DNA of 64,000 bases from Verrucomicrobiaceae bacterium (lineage in GTDB: Bacteria; Pseudomonadota; Gammaproteobacteria; Pseudomonadales; CAMLJR01), in the NCBI GenBank assembly GCA_028293825.1, contig JAQGNY010000011.1, positions 62,001 through 126,000 of the forward strand. Reading direction: 5' to 3'. The notes below the pieces were generated by a model, which had not been told where the DNA came from, made no database searches, and was given only the letters and a program-made list of their open reading frames with translations. The position numbers were made by a program, and so were the translations under genes. Positions 20,108-28,783 of the stretch are shown here, piece after piece (position 1 is the stretch's first letter; every line of letters begins with the position of its first letter).

Positions 20108-20128
20108 ATGCATATTTGCATGTATAAT
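20108..20128 (+). promoter_or_regulatory. Palindrome with overlapping -10 box in the MarR divergent promoter
   Basis: ATGCA-TATT-TGCAT (20108-20121) is a clean inverted repeat. TATAAT at 20123-20128 is a perfect -10 hexamer for the plus-strand operon starting at 20171. A repressor bound here would block RNA polymerase, so it is a good candidate operator for the adjacent MarR-like protein. Confidence 0.5.
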
Positions 20129-20170
20129 GAGATACACTTTTCCGTCGACCAATTTCCTGAGTAACCGCCG

Positions 20171-21016
20171 ATGCAGTTCAAACTATTCAAGACCTTCTGG
20201 GGCTTCGACGGGACGCCCCTGCAAGCCGCGCAGCTTGCGCTAGCGGCTGGTTTCGATGGGCTCGAAACACCTGCGCCGCTAGTCACAGCCGAGCTGGACC
20301 AATTTGCCGCAGTGCTCGCCGAGCATAAGCTCGATTTCATCGCTGAAATCTGCACGGCCGGCAGCTATGTGCCGGACCGCAACGCAACGCCGGCGCAACA
20401 TCTTGCCGACTTTGAAGCAAAACTGATCCATGGCAAGCAATTAGCGCCGCTATTTTTTAATGTGATGGCAGGCTGCGATGCATGGCCGTTGGAAACGCAA
20501 ATCGATTTTTTTCAACGCGCTGCCGATATAGCTGCACATCACGATGCAATCTGCAGTTTTGAAACGCATCGCGGCCGCTCTTTTTTTAATCCATGGGTAA
20601 CGCGCGATGTACTGCGCAAAGTTCCGCAACTGTTGTTGACCTGCGATTTCAGTCATTGGGCCGTGGTCAGTGAACGTCTGCCCGACAGCGAATGGGACAC
20701 CATCGTCGAAGTCGCACAGCACGCGCATCATATTCACGGTCGCATCGGCTACGCGCAGGGTCCGCAAGTGCCGCACCCCGCCGCACCCGAATACGCCGAT
20801 TGTCTCGCTTCGCATCAACGCTGCTGGGAAGAAATTTGGCGCTCGCTACTGCAACGCGGTTACACGCTGTCAACGATGACGCCTGAGTTTGGTCCCGATG
20901 GCTATTTACATTGCCTGCCATTTACGAACGCGCCCGTGGCTGATTTATGGCAAATCAATTGTTGGATGGGCACGATAGAGCGAACTCACTTCAAACAATT
21001 TACTGCCGCGCTTTAA
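20171..21016 (+). CDS. Sugar phosphate isomerase/epimerase-like TIM-barrel protein
   Basis: A 281-residue protein of the xylose-isomerase-like/AP-endonuclease-2 superfamily. Metal-ligand candidates are E in FDGLETPAP, E and H in SFETHRGRSFF, D/H in LTCDFSHWAVVSE, H in HIHGRIGYAQGPQ and E near MTPEFGPDGY. These fit the pattern of this fold. It is the first gene of a likely three-gene operon with a desaturase and a periplasmic binding protein. The substrate is unknown. Confidence 0.82.
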   Translation: MQFKLFKTFWGFDGTPLQAAQLALAAGFDGLETPAPLVTAELDQFAAVLAEHKLDFIAEICTAGSYVPDRNATPAQHLADFEAKLIHGKQLAPLFFNVMAGCDAWPLETQIDFFQRAADIAAHHDAICSFETHRGRSFFNPWVTRDVLRKVPQLLLTCDFSHWAVVSERLPDSEWDTIVEVAQHAHHIHGRIGYAQGPQVPHPAAPEYADCLASHQRCWEEIWRSLLQRGYTLSTMTPEFGPDGYLHCLPFTNAPVADLWQINCWMGTIERTHFKQFTAAL

Positions 21017-21051
21017 GGGGCGCATACCCAATAGTTTTTGAGTGAGCAATT

Positions 21052-22056
21052 ATGTTGAATATAAAATTTCGTCACAGCGATGGCTTTTGGCCAACTTTTT
21101 TGGCGCTGTTTTACGTTGCGACCATGTACATTGGCGGTTTCGCGTTGTTAATTAACTCACATTGGTTGGGCTGGCTGTTCGGTGTTTTCGCTGTTGCGCA
21201 CAGCTTGGTGATCGCCTCGTACCTCGTTCACGAATGCGCGCATAACGCGATATTCATCGACGCGAAACACAACGAAGTGCTTGGGCGCGCTTTGTTATGG
21301 ATTAATGGCGCCTGCTACGGCGATTACGCTGCGATCCGGCACAAGCACATGCGTCACCACGTCGATCGCGCCGATGTTATCGCCGTCGATTACCGCGAAT
21401 TATTGCTACGCCACTGTTGGTTACAAAAAATAATCGTCGCGCTCGAATCGATTTACGTGCCCGCCGTCGATTGCCTGATGCACGCTTTGGTTATCGTTCT
21501 GCCGTTTAGTACGCCAACTTATCGCACCCAACGGCGGCGCATCATTATTTGCACGGCCGTTCGAGGCGCTGCGCTGCTCGCGCTTTTGATTTACGCATGG
21601 CCTGCTTTTGTCGGCTATCTGTTTGCCTATCTATTATTTGAAGTTGTTTTGCGCACGATGGACATGCATCAGCATACGTTTGAAGTGTTCACCAATTTGG
21701 ATAAACCACGCGATCAAGTGTTATTCGATCACGATTACGAACAGCGCAATACATTTTCAAACACACTTGGACGTGGCGTGTTGACCAACCTATTGGTGTT
21801 GAATTTTGGTTTTCACAATGCGCATCACGAAAAACCCACGCTGCCTTGGTATCGGCTGCCGGCATTGGACCGCGAATTATTCTGCGCCGATACACCGCAA
21901 AGTATTTCTTTTCTCGACATTATCGAAAGCTACCGCAGCTTTCGTATCCAGCGGGTGATGAATGCGGATCACGGTGATTTAGCGAATGACGGCAATCAAC
22001 CACAGCAAATCGGTTTTGTCGGCGTACTCGGCGTGTCATTTCTAACGGCCATTTAA
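21052..22056 (+). CDS. Membrane fatty-acid-desaturase-family protein
   Basis: A 334-residue integral membrane di-iron oxygenase. The three histidine boxes are visible: HECAHN near residue 63, HKHMRHH near residue 97 and HNAHHE near residue 258. Several hydrophobic segments lie between them. The family includes acyl-lipid desaturases, carotenoid ketolases/hydroxylases and alkyl hydroxylases, and I cannot choose among these. It starts 35 bp after the TIM-barrel gene and ends 41 bp before a periplasmic binding-protein gene, which is unusual company for a lipid desaturase. Confidence 0.85.
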   Translation: MLNIKFRHSDGFWPTFLALFYVATMYIGGFALLINSHWLGWLFGVFAVAHSLVIASYLVHECAHNAIFIDAKHNEVLGRALLWINGACYGDYAAIRHKHMRHHVDRADVIAVDYRELLLRHCWLQKIIVALESIYVPAVDCLMHALVIVLPFSTPTYRTQRRRIIICTAVRGAALLALLIYAWPAFVGYLFAYLLFEVVLRTMDMHQHTFEVFTNLDKPRDQVLFDHDYEQRNTFSNTLGRGVLTNLLVLNFGFHNAHHEKPTLPWYRLPALDRELFCADTPQSISFLDIIESYRSFRIQRVMNADHGDLANDGNQPQQIGFVGVLGVSFLTAI

Positions 22057-22097
22057 TTCAAAAACCATTTTACGAATATCAATTAGGGAGTACGGCA

Positions 22098-23090
22098 ATG
22101 AAGATAAACGCACTAAAAAAATTCTTTAACCGCAGTTTGCAATTATTTGCTGCAACGCTGCTGATCGCATCGCTACCGACGTGGGCCGCGCCGTTAAAAA
22201 TTGGCTACAGCGATTGGCCGGGATTTGTTGCGTGGCAAATCGCCATCGATAAAGGCTGGTTCAAAGAGGCTGGCGTTGATGTGCAATTCGAGTGGTTCGA
22301 TTATTCCGCGTCGCTCGATGCATTTTCGGCGGGCAAGATCGATGCAGTTGGCGTGACTAATGGCGATGTTCTCGTGATCGGTGCCAACGGCGCGAAAAGT
22401 GTGATTACACTGATCAACGATTACTCGAACGGCAACGATATGGTTATCGCAAAATCGGGGTTGCACAGTATCAAGGATTTAAAAGGCAAGAAGGTTGGTG
22501 TCGAAATGGGCTTGGTCGACCACTTGCTGCTGTTAAATGCGCTGGAAAAAAATGGTATGAAAGAAAGCGACGTAACATTGGTCAATGCGCCCACCAATGA
22601 GTTGCCGCAAGTACTCGCATCGGGTGATGTCGATGCGGTTTCGGTATGGCAGCCCAATTCAAATATCGCGTTGAAATTATCGCCAGGATCAATATCGGTT
22701 TACAACTCATCCGATGAGCCCGGCTTGATTTACGATGCGTTAACGGTAAGTCCGTCGAGCCTTTCCAATCGTCGCGCCGATTGGCAAAAAGTATCGAAAG
22801 TTTGGTATCGAATTGTCAGCTACATCTACGATCCCGCCACGCATGCCGATGCGGTAAAAATTATGTCGGCACGCGTTGGGATAAAACCGCAAGATTATGA
22901 GCCGCTATTGAAAGGCACAAAAATTCTGACATTGCCCGAGGCCAAACAAGCATTTGTAAAAGCCGATGGATTCAAGTCGATTTATGGATCGTCAAAAACC
23001 GTCGATCAATTCAATATCAAATACGACGTGTATAAACAGTCACAACCGGTTGATGCTTATTTCGATCCATCATTGACGAACGGTTTGTAA
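22098..23090 (+). CDS. Orphan NitT/TauT-type (NMT1/SsuA-like) periplasmic binding protein
   Basis: A 330-residue secreted protein. The signal peptide ends near LPTWAA; the mature N-terminus is [44 protein letters not shown] and [11 protein letters not shown] are characteristic of the nitrate/sulfonate/thiamine-precursor binding family. No ABC permease or ATPase gene is adjacent. It either feeds a transporter encoded elsewhere or acts as a sensor. The ligand could be a sulfonate, a pyrimidine precursor or another small anion. Confidence 0.85.
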   Translation: MKINALKKFFNRSLQLFAATLLIASLPTWAAPLKIGYSDWPGFVAWQIAIDKGWFKEAGVDVQFEWFDYSASLDAFSAGKIDAVGVTNGDVLVIGANGAKSVITLINDYSNGNDMVIAKSGLHSIKDLKGKKVGVEMGLVDHLLLLNALEKNGMKESDVTLVNAPTNELPQVLASGDVDAVSVWQPNSNIALKLSPGSISVYNSSDEPGLIYDALTVSPSSLSNRRADWQKVSKVWYRIVSYIYDPATHADAVKIMSARVGIKPQDYEPLLKGTKILTLPEAKQAFVKADGFKSIYGSSKTVDQFNIKYDVYKQSQPVDAYFDPSLTNGL

Positions 23091-23092
23091 CG

Positions 23093-23114
23093 AAGCGCTT
23101 TTTACGGCGCTTTT
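23093..23114. terminator. Bidirectional intrinsic terminator
   Basis: AAGCGC (23093-23098) pairs with GCGCTT (23107-23112) across an 8-nt loop and is followed by T residues. It sits between the convergent binding-protein and msrA genes and overlaps the last codons of msrA. Confidence 0.5.
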
Positions 23115-23821
23115 GCATCGCTGACTGTCACCGGTTGACCGCGATAAATGGCCGGAAACAAACGTCTGAAGTTTTCTACTTTTGGCAGATCGTTATACAC
23201 AATGTACGGATATTTGGGATTGCGAATCAAAAAATCCTGGTGATAACTTTCTGCCGGATAAAACTCTTTTAGCGCATCGACTTTCGTCACTGCAACATCC
23301 GAAAACACATGGGCGGCATTTAATTGCGCGATATAGGCCTGTGCAATATTTTTCTGCGTGTCATCGGCGTAAAAAATTGCCGAGCGATATTGCGTGCCGG
23401 TATCCGGACCTTGACGATTTAATTGGGTTGGATCGTGTACCACTGAGAAAAATATCTGCAGCAATTCGCCGTAAGATACTTCCGCCGGATCGAAACTAAT
23501 TTGCACCGATTCCGCATGACCGGTAGAACCGGAGCTGACGATATCGTAATGCGCATTCGCGCGATTGCCGCCGGAATAGCCCGACAATACTTTATGCACG
23601 CCGCGCACATGTTGATACACGCCCTGCACACCCCAGAAGCATCCGCCTGCCAGCACCGCAGTTTGCAATGCGCCGGCGCTTTTTGGGTTGTCGAGTTTCG
23701 GCGCGGGAATGACGACTGGTGCTTCGGCGGCATTTAATAGCGGCTGCCACAACGCGGCAACGGCACCAAGCAGTACGAACATAAACAGCGGTACGGCTCG
23801 CTTCAATTTTTTGGAAATCAT
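23102..23821 (-). CDS. msrA: Peptide-methionine (S)-S-oxide reductase MsrA, exported
   Basis: A 239-residue enzyme that repairs the S-epimer of methionine sulfoxide. An N-terminal hydrophobic segment (VPLFMFVLLGAVAALWQPLL) indicates export or membrane anchoring. The catalytic motif GGCFWGVQGV is intact, followed by GYSGGNRANAHYD and the HAESVQISFDP region. It is the last gene of a dipZ-msrB-msrA set on the minus strand. All three products are predicted to be envelope-located, so the set looks like a periplasmic methionine-repair pathway. Confidence 0.95.
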   Translation of the reverse strand: MISKKLKRAVPLFMFVLLGAVAALWQPLLNAAEAPVVIPAPKLDNPKSAGALQTAVLAGGCFWGVQGVYQHVRGVHKVLSGYSGGNRANAHYDIVSSGSTGHAESVQISFDPAEVSYGELLQIFFSVVHDPTQLNRQGPDTGTQYRSAIFYADDTQKNIAQAYIAQLNAAHVFSDVAVTKVDALKEFYPAESYHQDFLIRNPKYPYIVYNDLPKVENFRRLFPAIYRGQPVTVSDAKAP

Positions 23822-23900
23822 GTGACTGTCTCCAGTTGTTCTGGCCGCATCGAATATGAATTAACAGTCGACGCGAATCGAATTTCTAAAAAGAATATCG

Positions 23901-24503
23901 TCACGCGCGCGCGACGAAATGCAGTGCCACCGAATTCATGCAGTAACGCAATCCGGTTGGTTTCGGGCCATCGTTAAATACATGCCCCAGATGTGCATCG
24001 CAACGGCTGCACGACACCGCTACGCGTACCATACCGAAGGTCGAATCCTTCGTTTCGGTTACATTGAAATGTGAAATCGATTGCCAGTAACTCGGCCAGC
24101 CGGTGCCTGATTCAAATTTGGTTTTGGCATCGAACAATGCCGTATCGCAACAAATGCAGCGGTATAAACCCGCTGCGTGATTATTGACGTACTGCCCACT
24201 GAATGGCCGTTCGGTGCCTTCTTTTCGCGTGACTTGAAACGCGTCCGCTGATAATTGTTTACGCCATTCGCTCTCGTCTTTAATCACGCGGGCAAGTTCT
24301 GTTGTGCCTTCGCTAACGCCGGCGACGGAGAAATTTTCAATCATAATTTTGTCACTCGATTTCGGACCGGACAGCGTGTCAGCTAATGTTTTATTCGCGA
24401 ACGCAAAGCTGGCGCCCATCAGTAAACCAGTGCCGAGAAAACGTCGGCGCGACGCGTTGATTGCTGTCGCTGCGCTTTCTAATAAATCAGCTTTGTTCGT
24501 CAT
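23901..24503 (-). CDS. msrB: Peptide-methionine (R)-S-oxide reductase MsrB with Tat signal
   Basis: About 200 residues. A twin-arginine signal, SRRRFLGTGLLMGASFAFA, precedes the catalytic domain. Zinc-ligand pairs appear as CICC and CSRCDAHLGHVF, and the resolving/catalytic cysteine is in RYCMNSVALHF. The start at 24503 has GGTGAG upstream and gives a normal Tat leader; the longer frame from 24551 would overlap dipZ. It should repair R-methionine sulfoxide in the periplasm, with electrons from the DipZ-like protein encoded just upstream. Confidence 0.94.
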   Translation of the reverse strand: MTNKADLLESAATAINASRRRFLGTGLLMGASFAFANKTLADTLSGPKSSDKIMIENFSVAGVSEGTTELARVIKDESEWRKQLSADAFQVTRKEGTERPFSGQYVNNHAAGLYRCICCDTALFDAKTKFESGTGWPSYWQSISHFNVTETKDSTFGMVRVAVSCSRCDAHLGHVFNDGPKPTGLRYCMNSVALHFVARA

Positions 24504-24543
24504 TGCGCTCACCGTTTTTAACCGTAAATTTGTTGTTGAACCG

Positions 24544-26409
24544 TTAACCAAATGTGAATGAATACGCCTGCACGCCGGCGTCTAAAAATTCGATGGTGAA
24601 AGTGCGATCACGGGTTTTCTCGCCTTGGCGAATCAGCTGATACAGCCGTTGCTCGCGGATTATACCTTCGCCATTTTTATCGATATCGCTACCGTGATCG
24701 TCTCCCGGTGCGGCGCCATCGATAGTGACGCGAAAACGTATCGGTTTATCGTCCACGGCCGGGCCCAACACCAAATGCAAATCGCGCGCATGAAAATGAT
24801 AAATAATTTTGCTGTGAGTTTCGTTCGCTATCGCCTGTTCGCCGCCCACGGTCCATTTGCCGTCCAGCGCCCATTGATTCAGTTGCAACGTTTTTGGCGC
24901 GGTGTAAACGGCGGCTTGATCGCGTGCGAAAGGAATTGACGAACTGAAATTTTCCGCGCGCTCGTATCCGACATAGGTTTCTGGCGAGCCCACACTGCTG
25001 TCATCGGCGGCCATTTCAATACCTTTGGTCGGCACCGCCTGCGTTATCGTCGGCAGATTTTTTACGTTTGCCTCTTCCAACAATTTACGAATCAGCTGTT
25101 CGGACTCGTCGTAATTGCCTTCGCCAAAATGATGGCCGCGAATACGACCGTTGGCATCGATAAAATAATGCGCAGGCCAATAGCGATTGCCGAACGCCTT
25201 CCAGATGACATAGTTGTTATCGAGCGCGACCGGATACGTAACGCCGAGATCGCGCACCGCGCGGCGTACATTCTTCTCGTCTTTCTCGAACGCAAACTCC
25301 GGCGCGTGCACGCCAATTACCACTAGACCGTGATCTTTGTATTTGTCGTACCAGTTTTTTACGTACGGCAACGTGCGCAAGCAATTGATGCAGGAGTAAG
25401 TCCAAAAATCGATCAGTACAACTTTTCCGCGCAAGCTCTCGGCAGTGAGCGGCGCCGAGTTAAGCCACGTGACCGCGCCATCGAGCGACGGTAATTCACC
25501 CTCATCGGCTACCGGTGCCGTCGATGCTTTGGCCGCCATCATCGCGCCGCCCATCATCGTATTGCTCATCACGTTCGAGTCGGCCCCGCCATTCATCGAA
25601 TTGGTCATCGAGCCATTCATTGCGCTTGTCATGGAGCCATTCATCGCACCGTTCATTACGCCAGGCGTGCCGCCGTCCTGCGCGGATTCCGGGTTTAATT
25701 TAGCGAGCAAGGATTGTTCGAGGCGGTTAGTGCTCGACAGCGACAGCTGCGTAAGTAGTCCGGTGTCCAAGCCAAGGCTAATCGCAACTACCGCTGCGAT
25801 AACCGCCACACCCAAACCGCGGCGCACCCATTCGCCGGCACCGAACGATTGTTTCAATGCGGCGAATAAACGATTACCGGCGCGCGTAGCAATCGCCAGC
25901 GAGGTCATCGCGCCGAGAGCGTAAGCAAACAACAGCAACGATGTTTGCGTGTTGGGGCCGGAAATCGCCGCGCCGGTTAATATCAATCCCAAAATCGGAC
26001 CGGCGCACGGCGCCCACAAAAAACCGGTGGCGATACCGATCACAAACGACTGCAACACGCTGGCATTGCCACCGCTACCGGTGCGCTGTAATAAGCGATT
26101 GCCGAGCGCAACAAACGGTTTGGCGATCCAATCGGCCAAACGCCGGGACAATAGCGCCACGCCGAAAGCCGTCAGCAACACCAACGCAAACACTCGCCCG
26201 TAGGTATTGAGGCGCACCGCCCAACCGCCGCCCACTGCCGCCAAAGTAGCGATCACCGCAAACGTCAGCGCCATACCGATCAACAACGGCAGCGTACTTT
26301 TCGCAAATGAGCGCTCGGTGCGCGCAAACACAAACGGCAGCACCGGCAAAATGCACGGACTTAGTATGGTGAGCGCACCGCCGAGGAAAGCGATTATTGC
26401 AATAAGCAT
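24544..26409 (-). CDS. dipZ: DipZ-like CcdA-thioredoxin fusion (periplasmic electron supply)
   Basis: A 621-residue fusion. Residues 1-~215 are a CcdA/DsbD-type membrane domain, with Cys19 (SPCILP) and Cys135 (APCAGP) as its redox pair. Residues 252-291 form a methionine-rich repeat. Residues ~310-450 are a TlpA-like thioredoxin domain with CINC (Cys340, Cys343). The C-terminal ~150 residues form the beta-rich module found in DipZ proteins. It should move reducing power from cytoplasmic thioredoxin to the periplasm. Its position 40 bp upstream of exported msrB, followed by msrA, suggests that the Msr enzymes are its clients, which is inference. Confidence 0.9.
   Translation of the reverse strand: MLIAIIAFLGGALTILSPCILPVLPFVFARTERSFAKSTLPLLIGMALTFAVIATLAAVGGGWAVRLNTYGRVFALVLLTAFGVALLSRRLADWIAKPFVALGNRLLQRTGSGGNASVLQSFVIGIATGFLWAPCAGPILGLILTGAAISGPNTQTSLLLFAYALGAMTSLAIATRAGNRLFAALKQSFGAGEWVRRGLGVAVIAAVVAISLGLDTGLLTQLSLSSTNRLEQSLLAKLNPESAQDGGTPGVMNGAMNGSMTSAMNGSMTNSMNGGADSNVMSNTMMGGAMMAAKASTAPVADEGELPSLDGAVTWLNSAPLTAESLRGKVVLIDFWTYSCINCLRTLPYVKNWYDKYKDHGLVVIGVHAPEFAFEKDEKNVRRAVRDLGVTYPVALDNNYVIWKAFGNRYWPAHYFIDANGRIRGHHFGEGNYDESEQLIRKLLEEANVKNLPTITQAVPTKGIEMAADDSSVGSPETYVGYERAENFSSSIPFARDQAAVYTAPKTLQLNQWALDGKWTVGGEQAIANETHSKIIYHFHARDLHLVLGPAVDDKPIRFRVTIDGAAPGDDHGSDIDKNGEGIIREQRLYQLIRQGEKTRDRTFTIEFLDAGVQAYSFTFG
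25537..25656 (-). repeat. In-frame 12-bp repeat encoding a Met-every-fourth-residue linker
   Basis: Inside the DipZ-like gene, residues 252-291 contain methionines at 252, 256, 260, 264, 268 and 272, exactly every four residues (units MNGA, MNGS, MTSA, MNGS, MTNS, MNGG), then at 281, 285, 286, 290 and 291. The underlying DNA is a degenerate 12-bp tandem repeat. It links the membrane and thioredoxin domains. Confidence 0.9.
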
Positions 26410-26560
26410 TTCTGATTCCTTGTGTAGCTCGTGTGGTGGACGACTGGGTGCTTGATGCGCGAACGATAAAAATCAATGTTGGCTAGGATGCCGCTCGAAT
26501 ATCACACGCACGTGGCCGAGTTATCACATTTGTGTCACGGGACAGCGAGCGCGATTTCAG

Positions 26561-26989
26561 TTAATCGGCCACACCCAAAATAACGTGCGACGCTTTGAAT
26601 AACGCAGTGGCGGTCTGCCCCGCTTGCAATCCTAGCGAATCGACGCTGCTGTTGGTGACGATTGCGACTAAAGCCGCGCCGCCGGCGAGCGTTAAAATAA
26701 CCTCACTGTTAACCGCGCCGCGCTCGACGCTATCAATAGTGCCGGCAAATGTATTGCGCGCGGAAGTACGAACACTTTCACCAGCCGGCGCGAGAATAAT
26801 CCACGACGCTTTAATTAATGCAAAAGCCTCTACCCCCACTTTCAAACCGAGATTTTTCGTGCTTGCTTGCGTGATGGTAGCGACGATGCAATCGCCGCCG
26901 CTCAGCGTTAATTCGATTTCGTCGTTGACCGCGCCGCGTTGAATGGCACTGACCTTACCGCTGAATTGATTACGAGCGCTGGTACGCAT
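26561..26989 (-). CDS. Molybdenum-binding protein with two Mop/TOBE domains (ModG-like)
   Basis: A 142-residue protein made of two tandem Mop domains. Each begins RTSARN-x-F-x-G and continues through V-x-RGAVN-x-E and a TLxGG turn (residues ~1-70 and ~74-142). Such di-Mop proteins assemble into oligomers that bind several molybdate or tungstate ions and act as storage or buffering proteins. It is alone here, but molybdenum-related genes occur at 32-36 kb, 41.6 kb and 62-64 kb of the window. Confidence 0.9.
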   Translation of the reverse strand: MRTSARNQFSGKVSAIQRGAVNDEIELTLSGGDCIVATITQASTKNLGLKVGVEAFALIKASWIILAPAGESVRTSARNTFAGTIDSVERGAVNSEVILTLAGGAALVAIVTNSSVDSLGLQAGQTATALFKASHVILGVAD

Positions 26990-27436
26990 GGTGGATCTCC
27001 CAATGTATGGATGTGTGACGCGATAATATCCCCAGCGACCGCGCGTTGCTCAAAAAAAATCGGCATGCTGCTATGCCAGCAATCGAAATGCACCGGTGCA
27101 GCAATATTGCGCCGGAAATCTAGATCCAAAATAGTGGCGAGTTTTCGTTAGGAATTACGCCGAGTTCTCTACACAACACTTTTATACAGCGCGTTGTTCG
27201 AACTTGGCGTTTTCTAGATTAAATACGAGTCGCAATCTTCGCTGGATTCATAACCAAAGCGTTCGATATAAAAACGCGCAGACTTAATTGCTACTAACGA
27301 TGCGGTAACAAAAACAGGTTATATTAAATGTTGGATAGGGCTATGGAGGTGTGAATTACGATTCGGCTAAACAGCTCGGTATTTATTTTTTGAATTCCGG
27401 CGAGAAAACGAATAATCCACCAAGAAAGTGAACGAA
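26990..27436. other. Gene-free interval
   Basis: 447 bp between the di-Mop start and the end of the di-heme oxidoreductase gene, both minus strand. It should hold the di-Mop promoter. I looked for a ModE-type dyad and found only a weak CGATAATAT half-site near 27020, which I do not count. No small gene is supported. Confidence 0.5.
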
Positions 27437-28783
27437 TTACAACGAATGCAAAAATTGTTCGATTGCGCTGCGCTCGGCGCTCGATAACGCAACGAATCGC
27501 TGGCGCGCAATTTTTGCTTCGCCATCGTGCCACAGTATCGCTTCAGTCAACGTGCGTGCGCGACCATCGTGCAGGTACGATTGGTATTCGCTAATAAATT
27601 CGGTTAGCCCAATTCCCCACAACGGCGGCGTACGCCATTCGCGACCCGATGCGAAAAAATCAGGCCGATTATCCGCAAGACCGTCGCCCATGTCGTGAAG
27701 CAACAAGTCAGTATAGGGATGAATTTCCTGTTTAACCAAATGCGGAAAACGCTCATTTTTTCCGGTGCGCAATGAAGGTTGATGACACAGAGCGCAGCCG
27801 CTGTCGCGAAATAGTTTTTCGCCACGCTGCACTTGCGGATCGCTTTTATCGCGCTGCTCGGGTGGCGCCAAATGCGTAAAATAAAACTCCAGCGCCGCTA
27901 ATTGCACATCGGTTAATTCGGGATGCCCGCCACTCGGTGCCGCCAAACACGCGGCCTGTATCGGCGTACAATTCTCTTGTGGATGTAGTGTTGAGGTTAT
28001 GCCCAAATCGCCGATCATTGCCGCTACGATTTGTTCACGCAGTGTCGCGGTATTTGCTTTCGCGCCAAAGCGGCCGATCGCGCTCTTCTGTGTTTGCGCA
28101 CTCCATACCCAATTTATTTTTCCGTTAACGCCGTCGGCTTTCTTTTGCTTGGCGAGACGCAACAAATAGCGCTCGTCGATTGCCTGCAGTAATCCCAAGC
28201 CGAATACGGGCGGTCCAACGCGCGCTGACGACAGCACGTCATCCAGTGCGCCGTAATTTAAATCGTGAAAACTGAGTAGCGGACGGCGCATTGAAATCAC
28301 CGTGCCGTCATTCAGTTGCGTTTCGAATTCCTGCCACACAATCGTCGCGATACCCTCGCCGGGCACGCCGGGAATTCCCTGCTCGTTTAATTGATCGCCG
28401 TAATTCGGATGTGGCTTCGGACCGCCGTGGCTGTTTTCTCCCGGCACCGATAAGCGCACCAACATCGATTGCATACGTTGCTGCGAATTTTCGGGCGCGC
28501 GACCACGGCCATTTTTCGGATGACAGGAAATACACGAGATGCGGTTATAGAGCGGGCCGAGCCCAACAGCCGTGTCGTTCGCCGGCGCAATCACCCAACT
28601 TTGATGAAACAGCGCGCGCCCGCGAAAAAACTGCTCGCGCTCGGTGTCGGTTAAATTAGGCAGCGGCTGACCGAACGCTTCGCGGCCGGCAACCGGTGCT
28701 GGCTGCTTTATTTTCGCTGTTGTGAATGCGCAGGAAAATGTGGCGATTAAAATAATCAGCGCGCGGTTATGCCAACAATTCAT
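27437..28783 (-). CDS. DUF1111 di-heme c-type cytochrome oxidoreductase
   Basis: About 448 residues. The signal peptide is ALIILIATFSCAF. Two c-type heme sites are visible, CISCH near the N-terminus and CALCH in the C-terminal half, followed by a distal methionine-rich segment (LLHDMGDGLAD). This matches the di-heme 'thiol oxidoreductase'/DUF1111 family, related to MauG/CCP folds. The start at 28783 overlaps the stop of the upstream binding-protein gene (ATGA), indicating translational coupling. It is the third gene of a TonB receptor-binding protein-cytochrome operon. A redox step on the imported metal or its carrier is a reasonable guess. Confidence 0.88.
   Translation of the reverse strand: MNCWHNRALIILIATFSCAFTTAKIKQPAPVAGREAFGQPLPNLTDTEREQFFRGRALFHQSWVIAPANDTAVGLGPLYNRISCISCHPKNGRGRAPENSQQRMQSMLVRLSVPGENSHGGPKPHPNYGDQLNEQGIPGVPGEGIATIVWQEFETQLNDGTVISMRRPLLSFHDLNYGALDDVLSSARVGPPVFGLGLLQAIDERYLLRLAKQKKADGVNGKINWVWSAQTQKSAIGRFGAKANTATLREQIVAAMIGDLGITSTLHPQENCTPIQAACLAAPSGGHPELTDVQLAALEFYFTHLAPPEQRDKSDPQVQRGEKLFRDSGCALCHQPSLRTGKNERFPHLVKQEIHPYTDLLLHDMGDGLADNRPDFFASGREWRTPPLWGIGLTEFISEYQSYLHDGRARTLTEAILWHDGEAKIARQRFVALSSAERSAIEQFLHSL

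Noticed and set aside
26990..27100. ModE box before the di-Mop gene
   Set aside because: Only a poor half-site (CGATAATAT) is present and there is no second half in inverted orientation.
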